Source: Macrophomina tecta
Lineage: Eukaryota; Ascomycota; Dothideomycetes; Botryosphaeriales; Botryosphaeriaceae
NCBI GenBank assembly: GCA_024180945.1
Contig: JAKSGN010000021.1
Coordinates: 434,001 to 498,000, forward strand
Direction: 5' to 3'
Length of the DNA: 64,000 bases
Below, piece after piece: positions 9,602 through 20,650 of this stretch. The notes under the pieces are model-generated. The model had not been told where the DNA came from. It saw nothing but the letters and a program-made list of their open reading frames with translations, and made no database searches. The number at the start of each line of letters is the position of its first letter. The first letter of the stretch is position 1. The position numbers and the translations under genes were made by a program.

Positions 9602-10710
9602 TTGAAGAGTGTGGGCTCGGTTTGGTGGGGCATTGGGTGTTTTTCGTGTGTATGTCGAAAAATTTGGGGGTGGGATGGCAACCAAAATGCATGCCGCACT
9701 TTCAAACCGTGCTGATTCACGCTTATCCCACTGCCACTGCCTATCCCTCCACACGCCTGTTTGGTAACACACTGCTTCTGGGAGCAGATCACCCTCCGAG
9801 AACAAGCTCCGTACATCGGGAGCGGGGGAAGCCGTATTCAATGAGGATATGAACTCTGAACTTCGCTTTCACGAAGCTTAGATAAAACTGTGGTTAAAGT
9901 AATGTGAGGCAAGGTATTCTGAAAAGCCGTAGGGAGCCAAATCAGTCGTCCGAACGGCAACATAATAGAATATAGGCGTATTTGTACCCAAACAACTACT
10001 TTATCTTCCTTCAGTTCTTAGCTATACTAGATTTCCTGAGTCTACGCAGTAAGAAAAGTTAGAAGCATCGGCGTGGAATTAGAAGAGTATAACTCTTACT
10101 TACAGATGAGGAACTCTTCTACAGCAGTTGCGTAATCCCGCGAATGGAAGCGTTAACTGACAACTCCCAAAATGAATCAATTTCCTACTTGTGTCCTCCC
10201 TGTAACCAAATTACCCAAGCCGCCAGAGAGAACGGAGCAATCCCTTTTCACTTCCTGGATATATGCAACTCAAAAGCAATGAACCGCCAATGGGGAGATG
10301 CCAGGGAAAGGGTATATGTAAGAGAGAACAATGTCGAATGCGCACTCGAACCAAAAAGACGTGAAAAGGGAAAGGAGGAAAGTCCGAGAAGAAAGATAAC
10401 GAAAGTGTTGATGGGTGGATTTCCCCCAATTTTCCCCCAACGCCATGCTTGCATGCGCAAATGCTTCGAAAAACGAGAGGAAAGAACAAAACAATAGCCA
10501 AACCACCGTAATCGTGAGCGTGCAAAGAAAGACCCAACGCTCAAAAAAGAAAAAAAAAAGGAAAAAGAAAAAGAAAAAGAAAAGACCAGCGACATCTGAT
10601 CCTTGCCAATCTCTCTTCACTCTGTCCTTCCCCCCAACAAAAAAAAAACCGACCCTTCGTCTATACAAGCTCGTCCATCTCAGGACCCACACCATATCTT
10701 TCTCCCACAT
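9602..10710. other. Intergenic with AT-rich relic-like stretch
   Basis: This lies between the convergent lipocalin-like gene and VAM7. The part from about 9850 to 10150 is clearly AT-richer than the flanks and full of TA steps, as in decayed repeats, but no parent element is recognisable. Purine runs occur at 10540-10585. Confidence 0.45.
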
Positions 10711-11886
10711 CTACCTGATCTTCGCAATCCTCTTCTTCGCCACATCGATCTTGCTGCCCACGCGATCCACATCGTCATCCAGCATCCTCAACATGTCATC
10801 CTGCAGCTGCAGCTCATCATTGATCTGAATCCCCAACTCGCGCATCCGCCTCACCGCCGCGCCAAGGTCCTGCACATCCTCATCCTGTTCCCGCATGATC
10901 TGGCGCTGCAGCTGCACGACGCCGCTATTGTCCAGCTCGCGCGTGCGCTGCGTCTCGGGCGCGGGCGCGCCCAGCGTCCTGCCACTTCTCACACCAACAC
11001 CACCACTCGCCGCACCGCCATTCGCGCCGCGAAACAGGTGCGCCTTGTCGCCCGGCGTAGCGGCCGCACCGGAAGACAGCATCGATGCGCTCGCACCGGC
11101 GCCCGACCCGCCCGCGGCGAGGCTCTTGACGGCGAGCGCGCCCAGCACGCCCTCGAGCCCTTCCTTCTCCTTGCGCGCGCCGCTCAGCAGGTCCCGGCGG
11201 CGGCGCAGCTCGCCATCGCCCAGCTTCTCGACGGCGACGTCGCCGCCGGTGGCGCGGCCACCCTTCGCTCCACCGCCCGACAGCGTCTTGAGGCCCTCGT
11301 CCAGCGCGCTGATCAGCGTGCCGGCGAGGACGAGGAACTTCTTGGCGGCGGCGCCCGCCTCGTGCTGCTGCTGCGCCGTCTGCGCCTGCTCGCGGCGCGT
11401 CAGCGCGAGGCGGGCCTGGTGCAGGTTGTGCTTGAGGTCCTGGTGCGCGGCGAGCCAGGTGGCCGGGTCCTTGATGCCGAGCTGCCCGTTGCGGCCGGGC
11501 TCGAGGTTGTGTTTGCCGTTCTCTCCGCCTCCTCCGCGCATGCTTGTCCCCAGCTGCAGGAAGGTGCGCCAGGCGCTGGTGTGGCGCCAGCGTGGGTCGT
11601 CGGCGTGCTCGATGGCCTGCAGGTAGGCCTCGAGATCACGGCGGCGCTGCTCCGTCATGGTCGGGTTGTTCACGGTGCGCGAGAACCAGGATTTGGAGGG
11701 GAGGGGCGCCGGAGGGGGCATGCCGCCGGCTTGTTCGGTGATGTCGGCATGCAGGCGGACGAAGTCGGAGTAGCGCTTGACGACGGTGATGGTGCGGATG
11801 GGCTGGCGGATTGAGATGGTGTAGATGGTGAAGGGCTTGTCCGTGCTGGACACGCTGGTCGACGGAATCGATATGTCGAGCGGCAT
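10711..11886 (-). CDS. VAM7: Vam7-like vacuolar Qc-SNARE (PX plus SNARE)
   Basis: A single exon of 391 aa; ATG at 11886 is the first one that leads straight into the PX domain. Residues about 5-120 form a PX domain with the RRYSDF-like phosphoinositide motif (VKRYSDFVRLH) and the following proline-rich turn. A low-complexity Gly/Ala-rich middle follows. The last 60 residues are a heptad SNARE helix of Qc type (EQDEDVQDLGAAVRRMREL onward), and the chain ends in KIR without a membrane anchor, as expected for Vam7. In yeast Vam7 binds PI3P on the vacuole and forms the fusion SNARE bundle with Vam3, Vti1 and Nyv1 with help from HOPS. The same role is inferred here. Confidence 0.9.
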   Translation of the reverse strand: MPLDISIPSTSVSSTDKPFTIYTISIRQPIRTITVVKRYSDFVRLHADITEQAGGMPPPAPLPSKSWFSRTVNNPTMTEQRRRDLEAYLQAIEHADDPRWRHTSAWRTFLQLGTSMRGGGGENGKHNLEPGRNGQLGIKDPATWLAAHQDLKHNLHQARLALTRREQAQTAQQQHEAGAAAKKFLVLAGTLISALDEGLKTLSGGGAKGGRATGGDVAVEKLGDGELRRRRDLLSGARKEKEGLEGVLGALAVKSLAAGGSGAGASASMLSSGAAATPGDKAHLFRGANGGAASGGVGVRSGRTLGAPAPETQRTRELDNSGVVQLQRQIMREQDEDVQDLGAAVRRMRELGIQINDELQLQDDMLRMLDDDVDRVGSKIDVAKKRIAKIR

Positions 11887-12469
11887 CTTCTGGGCTGTGC
11901 AGGGTTTCCCGAACCCCCGTCGACCGTCTTTTGTTGTTGTCGTACGTTGATGCAGGTAGGTTGATGCGGGTGGGTTGATCGGGGGGCTGGAGCGAGGTTG
12001 CAAGGAGATGGCAACGGCTTCGTCGTTTGCGCGCCTTCTTGTGCGTTTGAGGGTATATATCGAGGATCAGAGAGTCGTCAGGATCATCGGCAGGCGGTAT
12101 CGTGTGCGTTGTTGGCGTTGGGGAAGAAGAGTGGAGTGTTTCGTGTGTTGTCACAGCAGAAGCAAGGAAAGCTTGAGCCAGGCCGGCGCCGATCTCCAAA
12201 TGGGCGCGTGCCGAGATACGTAATTGCGGCTGATCAGACGAACTTCCGGAAAATGCCAAATACTACTACCATTCGCGCACGCGCCCCGCTATTTGCCCTG
12301 CAGCGCAGCACCGCGGGCCCCTTGAGAACTATGCCACCCTTTCCTCTAGCGCATCCCTATTGTCCACCAGCAATCTGCAGGGTATTTTCGAAGACGGTCA
12401 ACATGACCAGATGCAACACATCGCCATTCTCTATGCTTTACTTCCGCGAAATCCTCCCAACGCCCTCGT
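11887..12469. promoter_or_regulatory. Upstream region of VAM7 / 3' flank of the EB1 gene
   Basis: 583 bp with no gene recognised; it must carry the VAM7 promoter (minus) and the EB1 3' UTR. No specific element could be assigned. Confidence 0.4.
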
Positions 12470-13580
12470 CTAGAAAGTCTCCTCCTCAAGCTCGCCCTCG
12501 GCTTCGGCGGGAATCTCGAATCCCTCCTGCGCGAAAATGTCAGTCATATGCTACGCCGTGCGGTGCTGGTGCGGCCATACCTCCGTCGAGTACAAGATGG
12601 TCTGAATCGACTTCAAGATGGTGTCCTCCTTCTCAAGCTCGGGGTCCTGCTCGATGGCGTTCTGGATAAGGAGCTCAATGTCCCGGAGCTTGCTGAAGTA
12701 GAAGTCGCGTTCCCTCTCAAGACCGGCCACCGTCTCCTTCAGTGCGCTGTTCTCCTGCTGGAGGACAGCCGTTTGGGCGCTGGACTGCGGGGTGCGAGCG
12801 CGAGCGACCGACGTTGCGCCGCCGGTGGGCTTGCGGGTGGCGCTGGAAGACACAGAGCGAGCACCACCGGTTGGCGCGGGGGCACCAGAGCCCTTCCTGC
12901 GAGCGGGCGCGTCATAGTCGCCGCCAGGGTAGTACTGGTCCCAGTACCGCTTGAGGAATTGCAGGAACTCCAAGTTGTCCTGCATCTTACATTTGATCAA
13001 GGCCTGGACATTGACGGGCTTGTCGATATTATGCTTGGCGAATGTGTCTACAGGGATCGGCGCATTAGTGGGCAGCGACGTAGGCGTCGGAACGCACGGC
13101 AAGGCCAGACGTACTCTGAAGGACCTTGAAGTTCTGGAGGTATTGGTACTCGGTGTTTGCGTTGAACTTGACTCGGGACATGGGCACATCAACTGTGAAA
13201 GGGGCGTCAGTGTCGGCGCGATCCGCTGTGATTAAGGGGTACATACGGAAGATACTGTCCAAGATCTGGCAGTAGACGGCACTGCGGAAGGAACAATTAG
13301 CGGGTTGTACGAGAGCGAGAATGGCGTCGATATAGGCGCGCGCGAAGGCAGTGGCGGGCGATGTGCAGGGTCTGTTGGGAACCGGGGCAAGAGAGCAAAA
13401 GCGTACCCGGCACCACATTGCTCGACCTTGGTAATGTTGAGCTGGAGCAGGTTGTTAACCCAGGCAAGCAGTTCCTGTCTGCCGACGGCGTTAGCAGTAG
13501 ATCCGAGGCAGGCAAGTGAGCGGAGCGGGGGTCGGGCGCATCGAATGGCAGCCTGCCCAAACGCACCTCGACTCTCCCAT
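12470..13580 (-). CDS. BIM1: EB1/Bim1/Mal3 microtubule plus-end tracking protein
   Basis: Six exons: 13580-13567, 13478-13407, 13281-13247, 13192-13115, 13047-12581 and 12526-12470 (240 aa). All phases agree. The first exon is just 14 nt (MGES plus part of Arg). Spliced, the N-terminus reads as a calponin-homology domain: ELLAWVNNLLQLNITKVEQC, then VYCQILDSIF, VPMSRVKFN, FKVLQNTFAKHNIDK and LEFLQFLKRYWDQYY. After a Ser/Thr/Ala-rich linker comes the EB-homology coiled coil ending in FYFSKLRDIE, the classic FYF-containing EB1 motif, and an acidic tail (EGELEEETF). The protein binds growing microtubule ends and recruits SxIP/CAP-Gly partners during nuclear movement and polarised growth. The length is a little short for a fungal EB1. 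Confidence 0.93.
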
Positions 13581-14272
13581 GGTGACGGGCGGGGCAGATC
13601 AGCAGGCGATGTGGCGGAGGAATATCAGCGCGATAGATGGACGAAGAATGGCGGCGGGTGGGCGGCGGCGGGGTGGTGTTCGCGGAGAGTGGCCGGGGGG
13701 GGGGGGGAGAGAATGGAGATGTTTTGTTGTCGCTCTCCCGATCATTTCAGGTGTTGCGAAGGCGGGGCGCTTGGGCCACTGCTTTTCTACCGGCCGCTGC
13801 CCCTCTATTCATCATCCCGTCGCTCGCGTGCCTTTCGGTCCAGTTTTCCGCCTCCGCCCAACGCTCTCCCAAGCCCTGCCAATCACCCCCCGCTCCGCCC
13901 ACCCTCCTCAAACCCGTCGCCTACCAGACACCTTGCTCCGGCCGCTATTTCAGCCAATATGTCCATCTGCCGCGCTCCGTCGCACCCGCCTAGCAACTGA
14001 CTGGCTCACGAGCACTCTCCCTGTTTCGCTTCACATGCAATGCACCCCATTGGTTGGAGGTTCCAAAACGTCATTAATAAATCATCGCTGTGGTCTACAA
14101 TATTGCGCAATGCGCCCGCCATAGAAGGCCTATTCATCCGCTAACAAGTCGTACACTCGAAACTCCTTCCCGTTCATCCTCCCTCCCAAGGGTATCTACC
14201 GCATACAATCTGTACTCCCCTGCACCACTCGTCGCTCTCGGGATCGGTTCAACGTCTTACGGCTTTCCGACT
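13581..14272. promoter_or_regulatory. EB1 upstream region / 3' flank of the b561 gene
   Basis: 692 bp, very GC- and CT-rich, with an 11-nt G run near 13698. It contains no convincing gene and must hold the EB1 promoter. Confidence 0.4.
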
Positions 14273-15930
14273 TCAAGCTTCACCCCTGTTCTTGCGTCCG
14301 TAAAATTCCCGCTGGCTGCTACCTGAGGGGCTGCTGCTGCTGTGGGACGACCCTTTCCTCTCCCTACCGACATCGGCAGGAGCTCCTGCGAGTGTCTTCT
14401 TCCTCCTGGCCTCACCCAGCACCGCCGCGGCGATGTAGACGAACCAAACCACACCGGCGACGACGCTGTATGCGATAATCCAGTCCTGGGGGCTGCCGGC
14501 GAGCTTGAGGCCGAGGCCGCCGTTGATAATGCCCAGGGTGATGAGGAGGCGACCCAGCCAGATGTGGATGTATGACCAGAAGGTGCGGTGGCCGTACCTC
14601 TTGAAGAGCTGGTGGTGCAGCCACCCGAAGATGGGCATGAAAAAGAGCAAGGAAAAGACGACGAGGCCAGTGACACCGTGGTAGGTTTGGATCTAGACGC
14701 AACGTCAGTCCGCGAAACATCTGGGAGAGGCTCATTTCTAGACTTACGTATTCCCCTTTGCCGATGTAGATGCCGATACCGACTGCTGCAGTGAACATGG
14801 CGTAGGCGAAAACCTGGAGACCGCCGTGGAACCAGAGGAGACCGGGGAAGCTGAACATCCTGATACTGATAGCACCAGCGGGGAAGAAGATTACCATGGC
14901 AAGACAAGCCAGGACCGCATGCGCGGTCTGCATCCTCCTCTCTCGTCGAGCAGCAGCGAGAGCTGCACCGCCGCCGATTTGCGCGCCGGCCGCCGCCGAC
15001 GACGACGACGACGATTGTCCGGGGGCGCAGTAGTTGACACCGTCATCACTAGATTCTGATCTCTTGTCATTATAATTGTTCCAAGGGGTGCCAGAAGGCC
15101 AGCTGCCGCCAGTGCGCCAAGGGGGGCCCTTTGCTGATGTTGTTGACGTACCAGAACTAGAGCCAGATCCAGAAGCTGTGCCAGACGGTCGGGGGACACA
15201 GTCCTGGGTGCTAGAGCTAGTTCCTCCAGTGGTTGTCGCAGTTCCGCTCGCGAAGGGGTTTGCACTGCTTCCACCCTTGGCCGCGGTGAAGTCCCAATCC
15301 CAACTGCCGTAGTCGCCACCGTGCTGTTGAATCGATGCGCTGGTATCGTCCGTGTTAAGCGCGCTTCCAGACCTGCTAGCGTGAATCCAGGTTGCAGAGC
15401 TGGAGGTAAAGTCCATGGAACCGCCGGACCAGGATTGGCAGTTTCCGCCTGTTGAACTTTAGCAGCCGCTTAACTGTCCGATCGGCAAATGACCTACATC
15501 TGAAATTCGCAGTCATCTGACCGTTGGAAACACCAGAGCCCTCGAGGAGCGTGATCTGAGTATCGCTGGTGAATTGAGGCATCCGCTGGCCAGTGCCGAG
15601 CCGAGGCGACACGGTGACGTTGTTACCGTCGGCAGACGTATACATAACAAACATGTGGGAACCAGACATGGAGCTTCCCTGGCCGATGGCGACCCACGAA
15701 TAGGAGGTGGGCGCGGTGATTTGGATAAAGATGTCGCCATTGCCAGAACTTGCTGTGCTATCCGGAATATTCAAGGCGTAGCATCTGTCGCCATAGCAAT
15801 TTGAAGATGTTTGGGCGGTTGCAGTTGATGCTGTGAGCAATGTGAGTGAGTGGCCGGCTAAATGGATATTGCAGGAGAAGCAGGTCATACCAAGGCCCAG
15901 CAGGGCGGCAGCGGCAACGCGAGACCACAT
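14273..15930 (-). CDS. Secreted-haem (CDH cytochrome/DOMON) plus cytochrome b561 membrane protein
   Basis: Four exons: 15930-15891, 15830-15498, 15448-14748 and 14692-14273 (497 aa). Removing the 60-bp first intron gives a clean signal peptide (MWSRVAAAALLGLASTATA). Residues about 20-140 match the cellobiose-dehydrogenase cytochrome-type DOMON domain (CYALNIPDS, SYSWVAIGQGSSMSGSHMF, NFRCGNCQSWSGGSMD). A Gly/Ser/Thr-rich linker with about 12 serines in a row follows. The C-terminal half has five or six membrane helices with the four cytochrome b561 histidines (in QTAHAV, WFHGGLQ, YHGVTG and YIHIWLG), then a basic Ser-rich tail. Expected topology: extracellular haem domain tethered to a transmembrane diheme core, suiting trans-plasma-membrane electron transfer. 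Donor and acceptor are not known. The family is common in plant-associated and wood-decay fungi. Confidence 0.87.
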
Positions 15931-18900
15931 CGTCGTACTACTGCAGAATAATTGGGGGGTGCGGGATCCCTGGGTTGAAAAGAAAGAGGCCGGGCGAATA
16001 TGTATGCACGCCACAAAGGAAGACGGGCTATTGTTAGCTCCCTTTATCAGCTCCGCGATGGGGTCCGGAACGAAGGGGGGTCGTGATTCAGGCCATTGTG
16101 GATGGGCATGCGCTCTTAAAGTCCGGGGCCGGAGGGCTACAGAAGATTACAGCCAGGCACGGGCTGTGCTGTGCTTCGCTGTGACGAGAGGCAGATCCAT
16201 GTCAGGATCCAGACATCATCATCCTGAATAATGTCTGGCAGCTACACGCTGGGCGAGCTTGCCCCGATGCGGGGATCCGGCGGCGGGCCAGCGGTGGGCC
16301 AAGTGAGCAGCGAATTCCGGCCACGAGTTGCCAGCGCTGGCTTGCGCGTCAAAAAGCTCGGCGCAGCTGCACGATCAGCTTACCTTACCTACAACCGGGT
16401 CTCCGAGCTGGCTGGGAGGGCTGGAGAGGGAGTCTTGGTGTGTCGGCTTAGGCTCAGGGCGTGGAGGCGGAGCCGTCAAATCGAACAGCCCCGATTGGCG
16501 GCCTGCACGCCTCAGCCCAGGAACGGGGCACCACCTGGCGTGTGCCCGCGCGGCCCAGGTCCATCTGCTCAGAGCCCTTTTGCTGTCTCCCTCGCGCTGG
16601 CTATCCACCGCGTCGCGCCCTTTCTTCACGCCAAGTGCCGGCGGTGCGGAACGTCGGCAGTTAATGCGTGCTCCCCCTGTCGGTAATAAGCTGGCGCCGA
16701 AGAGGTGAAACGGCCATGAGAGACGGCGGGCGGAGTCTGCCTCAACATCCCATCGGAACCTGCCCGCTCAACGCCATCTCCTCCGCCATAATCACACCCA
16801 GCCAAGCGCTCTGGCACTTGGCTTCTGACACATGTCGACAAGCTCCAAGACCACGTTGATCGATCAACGGCTCCCGCGTTTGCAGCCATGCTCTCCCAAT
16901 AATGACTGCGCATCTGCCTCGCCCGTGGCGCATCCGGCCTGACGTGTGTGCCTCGGGGAACTTGGGAGTCGTCACCACGGCCTGTGTCGAGCCGCCCTTT
17001 GCACGACCAGCGCAGCGCTGCGGCCGGCACGAAGAGCCACTCACTCCAGGGCGCCTGTAGATCTGCATAACGCCTGGGATGTGAGGGCGAATGGCGGCCG
17101 CCCTCCTGTCTCTGCCTAAGCGGTGATTAGGCCGTCGTGTGCAAAATTGGGCCCTCTCACCCGCCAGAGCATTTGTGCCTTCCCCAGGCACGGCCGGGCT
17201 CACCGGATGACGCACGTATGCAGGGCCAAGCCAGAGCTCACAAGCAGGGACGCGCAATGGTGCGGCTTAGAGGCGCTTCCCTTACAACACCATGGACGAC
17301 CTGCTCACTCGCTTCGACATTGCCCGCTCGCCTGGGCAGCTGCCTCGTGTTTCTGCAGCTATCAGCGCTATGGCGTTCGTCGCGCGGGTCCACTGACCGG
17401 CCGTCCAGCTCCACCGGGCGGGTGGAGAAGGTTCCGGGGGCGGAGCAGACGAATTGCTTGTCTGGGACGCGCTACAGAAACCTTAACTGCCTGTTACTGC
17501 AAAGCGCGGGCCTGTCGCTCTCGCTCCGCTCCTGATGCGGCCCGTTGGCTGGCCTGCGCGCTGCCTGGTCTGCTGGTCTGCTGGTCCTGGGCGTCTAGAC
17601 TCGTTTTGGTGCAGTTATTGGCTGGAGCAGCCTGAAAGCGACATCCTGGCCGTTTCATGAAGGAACTTTCCGCACCATCGCGCGACGTCATCAAAACCGC
17701 CTTGTTCATCGTGTCCGCCATTGGCCGGCCTGTTTCCTCCGCAAAGTCCACCGGGGCGACGAAGATTAGCAAATGTTCCCTACTCCTCTTGGCCAATTTC
17801 CTGGGAGGTGATCGCGATGCTCGCCGAATATCTGGGGTCGCGAAATGTCGCGCTGGCCACGATACCCTGTCAGTGAATTAGAAATAGCCCAGCGTTAATT
17901 AATCGTCTTCTGCCCCCCTTCTCCGCGAGGACAGCGTCGAGCCAGAGCTTTACGAGATTCAAACTGGCGGTAATGAGTCGCGAAGCCGCAGCGCCAGGAG
18001 CGCTGAGCGGACCAACCCGAGTCGAAGAAATGGAGACGACCCCAGGACGCGGCCCCCCAAGCGTCCATTCGGTATGCCGTGCATCGGCGGTCGGCTACCA
18101 AGAAAGGAAGTCATCGAGGCCAAGACGGCCGTTAGTGAAATAAACGCGGCCCGACAAGCATTTGCTGCTGTGCTGCGCCTTACCGGCCATCCGGCTTTCG
18201 GATTTAGTTGTCGGTATCCCACTTCACCGTTCGAGTTCCACACCTTTTACTAAGCATCTGGGCGGTGATGACCGTCGTTTGGTCCGCCACCCTTTCCTGG
18301 GGATGGTTCGCTTGCGCCAGGCCAGACGCCCTGCGGTCAAGACTCACACACTCAAATGTGCTTCGCCACGGTCGCCTATGGTCACGATAACGGTGCGCTC
18401 TTTGCGGACCTAACCGCCCCCTGCCGTGGCTGCTTCGCATGCTTTCACTACAAACAATCAGACTTCGCGCAACTGCTCGCTGCCAGCGCCCTTGGTCTAT
18501 GCCTCATTCTCAACGGAAAAAAAAAAAGGAAAGCTCCGGCTTTATTGCCCCCTCTACGCAAGCATGCACGTGGTACCGCGGCCAAGTTACCCTGAGTGCT
18601 AACCACCAAGACATAAGCACATGCTAACCGCAACCAACACCCGTCACCACCCCATCCGTTCGTAAATCGGCCGAATCAAAAGGCAAGTACCGTGCATGTA
18701 TATATGTGCGCATATCCGCTTTCTGGCGATACGAGGCGCGCGATCAGCAATCAGCGATCGCCCAGCGCGGGCAGGCGAAGAAAGATCCAAAAACACCAAG
18801 CTTTGCCCCTCCTAGAGAGGCGAAGAACTACAAATTCTAATCGCGGCAGATGTGCGCCTCGTGATGTGCCTCGCTGCATCGTCCTCCCCTGTAGCCCTTC

Positions 18901-20018
18901 TCCTTGTTTCTGCCAGACGGCCCTGAACAACCAAGCATATCGTACTTGTGCATCGGAGATTCGTGGCTGCTGGGAAAAACGGAAGCAGAAAAGCTTGGAT
19001 CCAGGAAATTGGATTATTTTTGGGGGGAATGGGCGACGGAGTGGTTCGGATGTTCGGTCGGCTGCATTCTTTCACTCACATCCCGCGTCCGGCGCTTCGC
19101 TTGCCGAATGCTTCTTCTTCTTCTTCTTCTTTCCCTTCCTGTCCCTCCGAGGGTCTTGCAACCTGCTGCGGCTGACAGCTGCACACGAACCGGTTCGCGG
19201 CAGCGAGAAGCGCGTATAGCCCCGCCCACGTGAGCTGCAAGCGTGCGGCCGTGTGGGCGAGTGGCTGGAAAAGCGCGATTCGGGTGAGCCCGTACGTTTG
19301 TATCTGCTCCCCTTCAAACCAAAGGCCCTCGAATATCCACATGCCCCAACGCGCTCACTTCTGCAGTATATTCCGCGATCTGCCTTGCAGCATCCGCCTG
19401 TACTTGCCCTTCCTGACTGTCGACCACTTGACGAGTCGTTCCGCCCTTCCGCCGTCGAGCGGGGAGGGCACGGCATTGCGTCAGGCCAAGACTTGATTCC
19501 GGATGGCGGTGGAGCGCAGCGCGCAGATCGGTTTGCCGCAGCGGGATTGCGCCGGGATGGGGATGGGGATGAAGGGTCGTGGTGATTCATACGTCTCGGC
19601 GGGGGCATGGTTGGGCGGGAGGGTCTTCTTGTTTGGGCGGTGATTGGCGGGTGCTGCGGATGTTCCGGTAGGGTTGTTTGAGCTGTGTGCTTGCGCAAGC
19701 TCGGGGTCTCCGCTGTCTTGGGCGGTGCAGGGCGGGCTTGCTAAAGTTGAAGGTTGGTTTGAGGTCAGTGTTTAGGTGTGCCGATGTTGGGGAAGGGCTG
19801 GAAGCCGGTTTCGCCGGGTCGGCCTGAGTGATGTTTGGATTCGCGTCGAACTCTTCGGAACAAGACTCGCAAGCTGAGCAATAGGCGTCGCAAGTAAAGA
19901 GAGCAAAGAGATTCTATAGTGGTTTTTCCGTCCTTTCATTATTCAGTCTTCGTGGTCCACACACCAGGAGTGCTGACTGCTCCATTTCAACGAACTCCCC
20001 TGCTAGGCCCCACACCAC
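15931..20018. other. Gene-poor 4-kb interval
   Basis: I find no coding region that I can support. Open frames up to about 200 codons exist on both strands, but they overlap each other, lack motifs and have no coherent splice structure. A CTT microsatellite occurs at about 19107-19135. The sequence immediately upstream of 15930 holds the b561 gene promoter. Confidence 0.45.
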
Positions 20019-20510
20019 CTACAGCCCCAGCATCAACTCCTCACGCTTCATGAACAGTCGTAGAGAGCAGATGACATCACTGTACACCGCAACCTGCAGC
20101 TCCTTCCTGCTCAGGTTTGTGTAGAATGCAAAGCCGCAGTCCACACACCGCCGGGCAACGCCCCGGTACGGCACTCCCAGCCTTTTGAGCTGCCTGTCCA
20201 GCAGTATCCGCGCCATGACTACATCATGCGGCTCGCGGCCATTGCGTTAGCTACTGCTGCCCTTTTGTATCCGACCTTGAGGAGCGCGACGCCCAGATTA
20301 GCAAAGGTCACATTGCCGAAAGGAGTGATGCCGGGAGCGTCGTTGCCAGATTTAACAACCGCAAAGTACAGCGCTCACTTCCATTGCACCCACATTGATC
20401 GCTTCCGACACTACTTCACAGATTGATGACAGGCTACCCTCCGCGTTCCTAAGAGAGTGTAGCCGGAGCATGATCATAGATCTCGTGCAAGTGCCTACCT
20501 ACATCCCCGA
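20019..20510 (-). pseudogene. Possible decayed coding remnant beside the transposon
   Basis: On the minus strand three consecutive stretches read like protein in three different frames. About 20480-20360 holds ML-rich sequence ending NVGAMEVSA. About 20350-20222 holds YFAVVKSGND through VALLKVGYKRA. About 20216-20019 holds MARILLDRQLKRLGVP to a stop. The frame changes have no GT-AG introns that join them well. The whole abuts the left end of the transposon. The family is not recognised. It may be a truncated, frameshifted gene or simply chance; the coding look is the only evidence. Confidence 0.22.
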
Positions 20511-20516
20511 GCGATA

Positions 20517-20546
20517 CCGCACCCGTGCAAAAGTCAGGGCGCACGG
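20517..20546 (+). repeat. Left terminal inverted repeat of the Tc1 element
   Basis: Thirty bases identical to the reverse complement of 21797-21826, preceded by the target dinucleotide TA. Confidence 0.93.
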
Positions 20547-20650
20547 CCAAGGCGCTAATTATCCTGCCACCAACACCAATACTTTGGAGTCGTATTATTC
20601 AACAAGGAGTTGCTCAAATGCAGTAAGAGTTGATTCTTTATAAAGCTAGG

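Noticed and set aside
10603..11814. 403-codon plus-strand frame opposite VAM7
   Set aside because: It is the antisense of a confirmed PX/SNARE gene; composition (Arg/Ala/Leu) mirrors the GC-rich coding strand and no motif is present.
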